From Lachnospiraceae bacterium (GTDB lineage: Bacteria > Bacillota > Clostridia > Lachnospirales > Lachnospiraceae), in assembly GCA_900755865.1 (NCBI GenBank), contig CAAEHZ010000424.1, positions 1-5,206 of the forward strand: a stretch of DNA of 5,206 nucleotides, read 5' to 3'. A program made the position numbers and the translations under genes. Of this stretch, positions 1 through 5,206 are shown piece after piece. Position 1 is the first letter of the stretch, and each line of letters begins with the position of its first letter. The notes below the pieces were generated by a model, which saw only the letters and a program-made list of their open reading frames with translations, ran no database searches and was not told the origin of the DNA.

Positions 1-2
1 AC

Positions 3-230
3 GACAGAATCCCTACGGAGCTGGTAGAGGAAGTTGATATTACCCGGATAGAGGATTATATGCAGTTTGTCCCCTATGATTTGGAGGAGGAATTTACTTC
101 AAAGGAATTTGCAAAGGCAGCTCATATTCCCGTAAAGCTGGCGCAGACGGTGCTGAATATTCTGTATGACATCGGTACTGTTACAAGAACCGGGAAAAAT
201 GGCAGGGAATATTTGTATACCGTTTTATAA
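3..230 (+). CDS. C-terminal end of an unrecognised protein with a winged-helix-like tail (5' truncated by window edge)
   Basis: An open frame enters from the left edge and ends at TAA 228-230, giving the last 75 residues; the start lies outside the window. The visible part begins DRIPTELVEEVD. Residues about 31-52 (FTSKEFAKAAHIPVKLAQTV) read as a helix-turn-helix, and residues about 53-75 (ILYDIGTVTRTGKNGREYLY) as a helix followed by a basic beta-hairpin wing. The whole resembles a winged-helix domain, which may bind DNA or may serve only as a protein-interaction module. I do not recognise the family and assign no function. The frame is real by its codon pattern and lack of stops. The next gene follows after 25 bases on the same strand with no terminator between, so the two are probably co-transcribed. 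Confidence 0.75.
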   Translation, partial: DRIPTELVEEVDITRIEDYMQFVPYDLEEEFTSKEFAKAAHIPVKLAQTVLNILYDIGTVTRTGKNGREYLYTVL

Positions 231-245
231 TATTTGTGCAGAAAA

Positions 246-250
246 GAGGA
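246..250 (+). promoter_or_regulatory. Ribosome binding site fixing the start of the FakA-like small protein
   Basis: GAGGA lies 5 bases before ATG 256. It favours this start over the in-frame ATG at 166, which sits inside the upstream gene and has no such site. Confidence 0.75.
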
Positions 251-255
251 TTAAA

Positions 256-507
256 ATGTTAGAATTTAGATATGATACCCAGCTTCTGATTGAAGGGGAA
301 AATCTGGATGAGGATGAAATCAACGATTACTTTACAAATAATTTTAAGGGGGATTGTCTTTTGGCAGTAGGGGATGATGAACTGATTAAGATTCATTTCC
401 ATACCAACGAGCCCTGGAAGGTACTGGAGTATTGTTCAACCTTGGGAGAAATTTATGATATTGTTGTAGAAGATATGGACAGACAGGCAAGAGGATTAAA
501 GGGTTAA
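256..507 (+). CDS. Small stand-alone protein resembling the middle domain of fatty-acid kinase subunit FakA/YloV (DAK2 family)
   Basis: This is an 83-residue protein starting at ATG 256. Its sequence follows the region just after the DAK2 kinase domain of FakA/YloV-type proteins: FRYDTQLLIEG (4-14), a LLAVGDDELIKIHFHTNEPWKVLEY stretch (about 35-59) and LGEIYDIVVEDMDRQ (63-77). FakA phosphorylates fatty acids held by the FakB (DegV-like) carrier, and its middle region contributes to dimerisation and holds a metal site. Here there is no nucleotide-binding DAK2 domain and no C-terminal domain, so it cannot be a kinase alone. The HxH pair is kept (His47, His49), but the position that is Cys in FakA (GYCTEF) is Asp7. 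It may be a regulatory or partner subunit, or a relic; its role is unknown. No signal peptide or membrane segment is seen. Its stop overlaps the convergent histidine kinase stop by 4 bases. Confidence 0.8.
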   Translation: MLEFRYDTQLLIEGENLDEDEINDYFTNNFKGDCLLAVGDDELIKIHFHTNEPWKVLEYCSTLGEIYDIVVEDMDRQARGLKG

Positions 508-519
508 TCCTCTTCCTGT
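483..519. terminator. Long palindrome over two convergent stop codons; possible bidirectional terminator
   Basis: A perfect 11-bp inverted repeat (489-499 with 504-514) surrounds the 4-base loop AGGG. The stem continues for 5 more pairs (483-487 with 515-519) past one unpaired C at 488. The + strand stop TAA (505-507) and the - strand stop TAA (504-506) both lie in the loop-proximal part of the right arm. On the + strand a short T stretch (522-525) follows; on the - strand no T tract follows. It may therefore end the + transcript weakly, or act as an mRNA 3' stabilising hairpin on both strands. The structure is seen directly; the function is inferred. Confidence 0.55.
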
Positions 520-1931
520 GATTTTGCTGCCAGGGGCAGAGAGAAGATAAATTCGCTGCCGACGCCTTCTGTACTGATGACATTAATGTGTTCTCCGTGG
601 CAGTTAATGATTTCCTTGACAATAGAAAGTCCCAGACCGGTTCCCTTTTTGTCCTTGCCCCGGGAGAGGTCGGACTTGTAAAAACGGTCCCAGATAAGCT
701 TTAAGTCTTCCTTTGGAATACCGATTCCGGTATCCTTTACGGAGATAAAAAGCTTATTTTTTTTCAGAGAAGTTTCAATTTTGATAACAGAATCATGATG
801 GCTGAACTTGATAGCATTATCTGTCAGGTTGTAAAGCACCTGTTGGATTTTACCTATGTCAGCATTGACAAACAGTTCATCTCCGGTGAGAATCAGTTCT
901 ATGGCGATGGTTTTCTTTTTGCAGGTTCCCTCAAAAGAAGCGGCGGTTGCCCGGATAACGCTGTTGATGTCAAAATCAGTCCGGTCTAAAAGCATTCCCC
1001 TTGTATTCAGGTTATTCAATGTCAGAAGGCTGTTTGTCAGCTTCGTAAGGCGCTCTGTTTCGTTTAAAACAATTCCCAGATATTTGTCATGCATTTCCGG
1101 CGGAATGGTTCCGTCAATCATAGCCTCCAGATATCCCCGGATGGAAGTCAGGGGAGAACGGAAATCATGGGAAACATTTGCTACAAATTTCTTCTGGTCG
1201 TCCTCCGAACTGGCAATCTGCTTTGCCATGTAATTCAGGCAGGCGGCAAGATAGCCGATTTCGTCCTCACTGTCCACCTGAAATTCATAATGCATATTGC
1301 CGGAAGCATACTGCTCAGTGGCATAGGTGATTTTACGCAGAGGCTTGTAAACCATTTCCGTAAAAAAGATAAGAATAATCATGGAAAGCAGGAAGAGGAT
1401 AACCAGTGTAATATAGGAAATATTTAAAAGGCTGTTGCAGGATTCTTCAATATCGGCAATGCTACAGTGAATGACCACGTAGCCCTTTACCATGTAGCTT
1501 GAGGTAATAGGAGAAAATACACTTAAAACATCCGAATCAAAGTTTCCGAAAAAATTTCCCACCGTATAATAGGAGCCGCTGGTAATCGTAGGGTCAAATC
1601 CGTCAATTATAACAACATCCGAAACATTTAAAGGCGTGTTGGTATCCAGCACAAGACGCCCGGAGGGGTTGATAATACGGATGGTGGAATTCAGATAGAC
1701 GGAAAGGGAATCCAGCAGGGTTTTCACGGTTTCCAAATCTGTTTCGCTGTTATAAAGCCCGGAGGCGTAGGTATTGGAAATCATAGTAGCCTCCGCATAC
1801 AGATTTTCTGCCTTTTCACGAATCAGGTGCTCCTTAGTCATATTTGGAACAAAGGTAGTTACCATAATAAAACTGAAAACGCCGAAAATAAAGTAGGCAA
1901 GTATAAATTTCAGATAAAGGGTCTTTTTCAT
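504..1931 (-). CDS. Sensor histidine kinase (two membrane segments, extracytoplasmic sensor, HAMP, HisKA, HATPase_c)
   Basis: This 475-residue membrane kinase is the partner of the regulator encoded just upstream. In order it has: membrane segment 1 at about 8-28; an extracytoplasmic region at about 29-170 whose NSTIRIINPSGRLVLDTN and later SVFSPI...GYVVIHCSI strands suggest a PAS-like/sCache sensor fold; membrane segment 2 at about 171-192; a HAMP linker at about 195-242 ending with DEIGYLAACLNYM; an H-box FVANVSHDFRSPLTSIRGYL with phospho-acceptor His255; an N-box QQVLYNLTDNAIKFS (363-377); a G1 box VKDTGIGIP (398-406); an F-box IWDRFYKSD (413-421); and a G2 box GTGLGLSIVKE (430-440). All catalytic motifs are intact, so it should autophosphorylate on His255 and pass the phosphate to the regulator. 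The signal is unknown. Two Cys (156 and 165) lie in the extracytoplasmic part near membrane segment 2. The start overlaps the regulator stop by one base. No specific system name can be assigned. Confidence 0.93.
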   Translation of the reverse strand: MKKTLYLKFILAYFIFGVFSFIMVTTFVPNMTKEHLIREKAENLYAEATMISNTYASGLYNSETDLETVKTLLDSLSVYLNSTIRIINPSGRLVLDTNTPLNVSDVVIIDGFDPTITSGSYYTVGNFFGNFDSDVLSVFSPITSSYMVKGYVVIHCSIADIEESCNSLLNISYITLVILFLLSMIILIFFTEMVYKPLRKITYATEQYASGNMHYEFQVDSEDEIGYLAACLNYMAKQIASSEDDQKKFVANVSHDFRSPLTSIRGYLEAMIDGTIPPEMHDKYLGIVLNETERLTKLTNSLLTLNNLNTRGMLLDRTDFDINSVIRATAASFEGTCKKKTIAIELILTGDELFVNADIGKIQQVLYNLTDNAIKFSHHDSVIKIETSLKKNKLFISVKDTGIGIPKEDLKLIWDRFYKSDLSRGKDKKGTGLGLSIVKEIINCHGEHINVISTEGVGSEFIFSLPLAAKSQEED

Positions 1932-2632
1932 TAATTGCGTACCTCAAATTTATAGCCGATACCCCAGATGGTAGTGATTTTCCAGTTGGCATGGTCCTTG
2001 ATTTTTTCTCTCAGTCTTTTGATGTGGACATCTACAGTACGGGTGTCGCCGATGTATTCATATCCCCAGATTTGGTCTAAAAGCTGTTCTCTTGTAAACA
2101 CATGATTGGGAGAAGAAGCCAGAAAATATAAGAGCTCCAGCTCCTTCGGCGGCATATCCACATTCTGTCCCATATAAACAACAGAATAATTTGTAAGGTT
2201 AATAGATAAATCCGCGTATTCCACGCACTTGTCATCAGGATTTTCCAGAGTGGTGCTTTGAGGCTTGTAACGGCGCAGCACAGCTTTTGCCCTGGCAACC
2301 AGTTCCTTGGAATCAAAGGGCTTTTCGATATAATCATCAGCGCCAAGCTCCAGCCCGAGAACCTTATCGAAAACCTCTCCCTTGGCAGAAAGCATGATAA
2401 TAGGCACGGAATATTTTGCCCTGACTTCCCTGCATACCTGATAACCGTCTATGCCGGGAAGCATGATATCCAGCAGAATCAGATTCGGGGTAAAGCTTTC
2501 CATGGCAGGAAGTACGGATTCTCCGTCATTAACAATCATGGTTTCATAGCATTCTTTTGTGAGATAGAGGGAAATCAGTTCTGCAATATTGTTGTCATCA
2601 TCCACAATTAAAATTTTCTGTTTACTAACCAT
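1931..2632 (-). CDS. OmpR/PhoB-family response regulator transcription factor
   Basis: This 233-residue DNA-binding regulator is paired with the downstream kinase. Residues about 5-120 form the receiver domain: acidic pair Asp11/Asp12 in ILIVDDD, phospho-acceptor Asp55 in LILLDIMLPGIDGY, Ser82 in IIMLSA, and Lys104 in DDYIEKPFD. Residues about 135-233 form the winged-helix effector domain, with PPKELELLYFLASSPNHVFT, then LLDQIWGYEY, then the recognition helix in RTVDVHIKRLREKI, and the terminal wing TIWGIGYKFE. All key residues are present and the length is usual for the family. The frame stays open upstream to an ATG at 2725, but the start at 2632 is preferred: it gives the normal N-terminus (MVSKQKILIVDDD) and has a GGGAGA site upstream, whereas the extra 31 residues match nothing in the family. 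Target genes cannot be inferred from the window; autoregulation is common in this family but no operator repeat was identified. Confidence 0.93.
   Translation of the reverse strand: MVSKQKILIVDDDNNIAELISLYLTKECYETMIVNDGESVLPAMESFTPNLILLDIMLPGIDGYQVCREVRAKYSVPIIMLSAKGEVFDKVLGLELGADDYIEKPFDSKELVARAKAVLRRYKPQSTTLENPDDKCVEYADLSINLTNYSVVYMGQNVDMPPKELELLYFLASSPNHVFTREQLLDQIWGYEYIGDTRTVDVHIKRLREKIKDHANWKITTIWGIGYKFEVRN
1941..1945 (-). promoter_or_regulatory. Ribosome binding site of the histidine kinase, inside the regulator gene
   Basis: On the - strand GAGGT lies 9 bases before the kinase ATG (1931-1929), within the last codons of the regulator. With the TAATG stop/start overlap it supports this start and coupled translation of the pair. 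Confidence 0.65.
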
Positions 2633-2736
2633 ATGATATAAAATCTCCCGTTTATTATTTAAAAGTGTAACTATTAAGAACCCCATTCGCCATATAAGCT
2701 TATCTGCCTGAATGCAGTTTTGCATGGCTCTGAATG
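2633..2736 (-). other. Intergenic region between mutS2 and the response regulator: no clear promoter or terminator
   Basis: These 104 bases are AT-rich. A small hairpin (stem ATGCA/TGCAT at 2712-2716 and 2721-2725, extended by GCC/GGC at 2706-2708 and 2726-2728) sits just after the mutS2 stop, but no T tract follows it on the - strand. The only good -10-like hexamer (AATAAT, 2659-2654) would place the transcript start inside the ribosome binding site. The regulator may therefore be read from the mutS2 promoter, or from a promoter I cannot see. Confidence 0.4.
2644..2649 (-). promoter_or_regulatory. Ribosome binding site supporting the regulator start at 2632
   Basis: On the - strand GGGAGA lies 11 bases before the ATG at 2632-2630. 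The spacing is slightly long but acceptable, and this site decides against the upstream in-frame ATG at 2725. Confidence 0.6.
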
Positions 2737-5115
2737 TTACTTAAAAGTTACAATTGTGACACCTGCGTCACCTTCTCCGTATTCCCCTAACCGGTATTCC
2801 TTTACAATTTTCAACCGTTTCAGGTGGTTGTGTACAGCATTTCTTAAAGCGCCGGTTCCCTTACCGTGGACAATCCGGACAGAGGGGAGGTGTGCCATAT
2901 AAGCATCATCCAGATATTTATCCAGAATGGCAATGGCTTCGTCCACTGTTTTTCCCAGCAGATTGATTTCTGTGGAAACGGACAGGCTTTTTGACATTTT
3001 AATTTTTCCGGTACTGGTGCGTTTCAGGGAAGGGGTGAGGATGGTTTCTTCCTCCACCGGCACAAGATCCTTGATATTTGCCTGTGTCCGCATGATGCCG
3101 CACTGGACAAAAAGGTTTCCCTTCGCATCGGGAAGGGTGCTGACAATTCCCTTTAATCCCATGGAAACAATCTTTACACTGTCGCCTTTTTTAATCTTTT
3201 TCGGGTCAATTCCCTTTGAAACAGGCTTATTTTTATCAGCCTTGAGAGAAAGATTATTGTTTTTCTCACTGATTTTATCCCGTACCTTCTGACGCTTTTT
3301 CTCAAGCTCCCTGATATCTGTTCCGGCACCTGCCTTGTTGAAATCCCGGATGGTTTCGTCCGCAACTTCCTTTGCTTCCTGTAAAATTTCCTTCGCCTTT
3401 TCATTGGCTTCTCTTAAAATTCTGTCCTTTGCCTGGTCGAGCTTCTCATTTTTATGCTGAAGCTGTTCCTGAAGAGTGCGAATCCGTTCCTTGTATTCTG
3501 CAATTTCCTTCTGTTCCTTTTCAATGGTAATCCGGCTCTGCTCCAAATCGGCAATGACATCCTCAAAGGATTTTTCTTCTTTGCCAATCTGTTCCTTGGC
3601 AGCATTGATAATTTCGTCCGAAAGCCCCAGCTTTGAGGAAATGGCAAAAGCATTACTTTTGCCGGGGATGCCGATTAGCAGTCTGTAGGTAGGCTGGAGG
3701 GTTTCCACGTTAAATTCACAGCAGGCATTTTCCACAAAGGGAGTGGAAAGGGCGTAGATTTTTAACTCGCTGTAATGGGTGGTTGCCATGGTGCGGATTC
3801 CTCTGTCATGCAAAAAGTTCAGCACGGCGATGGCGAGGGCTGCGCCCTCCGTGGGGTCGGTTCCGGCACCCAGCTCATCAAATAAACACAGGGAATCTGC
3901 GTCTGCATGCCCTAAAATGTGGACAATGCTCTTCATATGGGAAGAGAATGTGGACAGACTCTGTTCAATACTCTGTTCATCCCCGATATCTGCGTAGACT
4001 TCCGTAAAAACAGACAATTCCGAGCGGTCCAGAGCGGGAATGTGCAGGCCCGCCTGCCCAAGCAGGGTGAGAAGTCCCACCGTTTTTAAGGAAACCGTCT
4101 TACCGCCCGTATTGGGACCGGTAATGACAAGCAAATCAAAATCCTTTCCAAGGTGGATATCAATGGGAACTGTTTTTTTCTTATCCAACAAGGGATGCCT
4201 GCCCTTTCGGATATGAATATAGTGGTCTGTGTTAAAAAGCGGCTCTGTGGCATTCCAGTCCATGGCAAGCTCAGCCTTGGCAAAGATGAAATCCAGCAGG
4301 GTCATGATTTTCTGGTTGGTGGCAAGCTCTTCCGTATGCTCCGCAGCCTGGGCGCTTAAGGAAGCAAGAATAATCTGAATCTCTTCCTCCTCCTGCAGCT
4401 CCAGTTCTCTGAGCTGGTTATTCAGGCTGACAACGGCAGCAGGCTCAATAAAATAGGTAGAGCCTGTGGCTGACTGGTCGTGAATCATGCCGTTTACCTG
4501 TCCCTTGTACTCTGCCTTGATGGGGATACAATAGCGGTTATCCCGGACAGTGATAACGGCATCCTGCAAATAGGACTTGTAGGCACCGTTTAACATGGAA
4601 ACAAGCTGGGAATGGATTTTTTCATTCGTCTGTATCTTTGCCCGGCGGATACTCTTCAATTTCGGGCTGGCATCATCTGCAATTTCCTCCTCTGAAAGAA
4701 TACAGCGGTTAATTTCGTTGGCAAGCTGGGTTAAAGGAGAAAGCTGTTCAAAATAAGCGTCCAGCGAATCCTCTTTCGCATCCTCCCGCTCCCTTTTTCC
4801 ATAGGTGCGTATCCGGTTGACGTTATCCAGCATGGCAGCAATCTTCAATAATTCCGTAATGGAAAGAACACTGCCGATTTCCAGAGATTTAATGGAAAAG
4901 CCCAGGTCCTTGTTGCTGCCGAAGGAAGTGCTGCCGGACTGAAAGAGGCGGTTCAGGGCATCCCTTGTTTCTGCCTGATTTTTCCGGATTTCGGAAAGGT
5001 CAGTAGAGGGCACAAGTTCCCGGCACAGCTTCTTTCCCGGTTCGGAATCTGCTTTCTGGGAAAGTAATTCAATAATTTTATCGTATTCCAGGGTTTTTAA
5101 TACTTTCTGGTTCAT
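2737..5115 (-). CDS. mutS2: MutS2 family ATPase (MutS-like, KOW and Smr domains)
   Basis: This 792-residue protein is full length for MutS2 (the Bacillus subtilis protein is about 785). MutS2 was long called an anti-recombination endonuclease; in Bacillus it is now known to bind collided ribosomes and split them. In order it has: the N-terminal lever/clamp region (1-310, with RDNRYCIPIKAEYKGQV at 191-207 and SATGSTYFIEP at 215-225); a MutS-type ABC ATPase with Walker A GPNTGGKT (333-340), signature region STFSSHMKSI (388-397), Walker B LCLFDELGAGTDPTEGA (409-425) and H-loop ATTHYSELK (His447); a long charged coiled coil (about 505-625); a KOW-like beta barrel (about 641-690, IKKGDSVKIVSMGLKGIV); and a C-terminal Smr domain (about 716-792) with HGKGTGALR (750-758). 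The usual Smr LDLRG motif is replaced by INLLGK (717-722). The mismatch-recognition domain of true MutS is absent, as expected. It is the first gene of the - strand cluster; why it sits beside a two-component system is not evident. Confidence 0.95.
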   Translation of the reverse strand: MNQKVLKTLEYDKIIELLSQKADSEPGKKLCRELVPSTDLSEIRKNQAETRDALNRLFQSGSTSFGSNKDLGFSIKSLEIGSVLSITELLKIAAMLDNVNRIRTYGKREREDAKEDSLDAYFEQLSPLTQLANEINRCILSEEEIADDASPKLKSIRRAKIQTNEKIHSQLVSMLNGAYKSYLQDAVITVRDNRYCIPIKAEYKGQVNGMIHDQSATGSTYFIEPAAVVSLNNQLRELELQEEEEIQIILASLSAQAAEHTEELATNQKIMTLLDFIFAKAELAMDWNATEPLFNTDHYIHIRKGRHPLLDKKKTVPIDIHLGKDFDLLVITGPNTGGKTVSLKTVGLLTLLGQAGLHIPALDRSELSVFTEVYADIGDEQSIEQSLSTFSSHMKSIVHILGHADADSLCLFDELGAGTDPTEGAALAIAVLNFLHDRGIRTMATTHYSELKIYALSTPFVENACCEFNVETLQPTYRLLIGIPGKSNAFAISSKLGLSDEIINAAKEQIGKEEKSFEDVIADLEQSRITIEKEQKEIAEYKERIRTLQEQLQHKNEKLDQAKDRILREANEKAKEILQEAKEVADETIRDFNKAGAGTDIRELEKKRQKVRDKISEKNNNLSLKADKNKPVSKGIDPKKIKKGDSVKIVSMGLKGIVSTLPDAKGNLFVQCGIMRTQANIKDLVPVEEETILTPSLKRTSTGKIKMSKSLSVSTEINLLGKTVDEAIAILDKYLDDAYMAHLPSVRIVHGKGTGALRNAVHNHLKRLKIVKEYRLGEYGEGDAGVTIVTFK

Positions 5116-5120
5116 GGGAA

Positions 5121-5125
5121 TCCTC
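5121..5125 (-). promoter_or_regulatory. Ribosome binding site of mutS2
   Basis: On the - strand GAGGA lies 5 bases before the ATG at 5115-5113. This supports the chosen start, which also matches the usual MutS2 N-terminus (MNQKVLKTLEYDKI). Confidence 0.8.
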
Positions 5126-5141
5126 GTTTCTGAAAAATAAA

Positions 5142-5203
5142 GTGGTAAAGTGATAAACTCGCAAATTTATGTTTACAAATTTACAAAGTCGTAAACTCGC
5201 AAA
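5142..5203. repeat. Degenerate 8-bp tandem repeat in the mutS2 leader, consensus NTNRYAAA
   Basis: Read on the + strand, the segment divides into 8-base units: GTGGTAAA (5142), GTGATAAA (5150), CTCGCAAA (5158), a short 6-base unit TTTATG (5166), TTTACAAA (5172), TTTACAAA (5180), GTCGTAAA (5188) and CTCGCAAA (5196). In all seven full units T at position 2 and AAA at positions 6-8 are invariant, position 4 is purine and position 5 is pyrimidine. AAAATAAA (5134-5141) may be an eighth, weaker unit. A 13-base segment (5154-5166) recurs exactly at 5192-5204. The array reaches almost to the window edge, so its true length is unknown. It lies where the mutS2 promoter would be expected, but I see no well-spaced -35/-10 pair. 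Confidence 0.7.
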
Positions 5204-5206
5204 TCC

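Noticed and set aside
166..255. N-terminal extension of the FakA-like gene to ATG 166
   Set aside because: It overlaps the upstream gene in another frame, has no ribosome binding site, and its 30 residues do not fit the family; ATG 256 has GAGGA at good spacing.
856..1427. Open frames on the + strand opposite the histidine kinase
   Set aside because: They lie wholly antisense to a well-supported gene, resemble no protein family, and overlap each other; they look like shadows of the kinase codon pattern.
2654..2659. -10-like hexamer AATAAT on the - strand before the regulator
   Set aside because: Transcription would begin at about 2647, inside the ribosome binding site, and no -35 hexamer sits at 16-18 bases.
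2633..2725. 31-residue N-terminal extension of the response regulator to ATG 2725
   Set aside because: Receiver domains start close to the ILIVDDD strand; the extension has no family match, and a ribosome binding site precedes ATG 2632.
2706..2728. Hairpin after the mutS2 stop as an intrinsic terminator
   Set aside because: The stem is short, with a 3-base bulge, and no T tract follows it on the - strand.
2927..4359. Several 60-121-residue open frames on both strands inside mutS2
   Set aside because: All are out of frame with, or antisense to, the intact mutS2 gene, with no recognisable domains or supporting start signals.
5142..5206. The 8-bp repeat as a CRISPR array or replication origin iterons
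   Set aside because: The units are contiguous without spacers and too short for CRISPR; no replication initiator gene, DnaA-box cluster or partition gene is nearby.

Overview
This 5.2-kb window looks like chromosomal DNA of a low-to-mid GC Firmicute. A clostridial gut-type lineage such as Lachnospiraceae fits best; this is inferred from protein wording and codon style, not from any search. It holds two short genes on the + strand at the left (one cut by the window edge) and three full-length genes on the - strand that fill the rest.

Left end, + strand (3-507): the last 75 codons of an unrecognised protein ending in a winged-helix-like domain. It is followed 25 bases later by an 83-residue protein that resembles a single internal domain of the fatty-acid kinase subunit FakA (YloV/DAK2 family) and carries no kinase domain. 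Its stop codon overlaps the stop codon of the convergent - strand histidine kinase, and both stops lie inside one long, nearly perfect palindrome (483-519).

- strand, read right to left: mutS2 (5115-2737; a MutS-like ATPase with coiled coil, KOW and Smr domains), then an OmpR/PhoB-type response regulator (2632-1931), then its membrane sensor histidine kinase (1931-504). The regulator and kinase genes overlap by one base (TAATG), which suggests translational coupling. mutS2 and the regulator are 104 bases apart, with no convincing terminator or promoter between them, so read-through from mutS2 is possible but unproven.

Right end (5116-5206): AT-rich leader of mutS2. Beyond the ribosome binding site it is made almost entirely of a degenerate 8-bp tandem repeat that runs up to the window edge.

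No mobile element, CRISPR array, tRNA, rRNA or known riboswitch was seen. Most of the window is conserved, ordinary gene content. I do not see a convincing undescribed multi-gene system. The points most worth checking are the 8-bp repeat, the shared-stop palindrome, the stand-alone FakA-like domain with a changed probable metal ligand, and the altered LDLRG motif of the MutS2 Smr domain.
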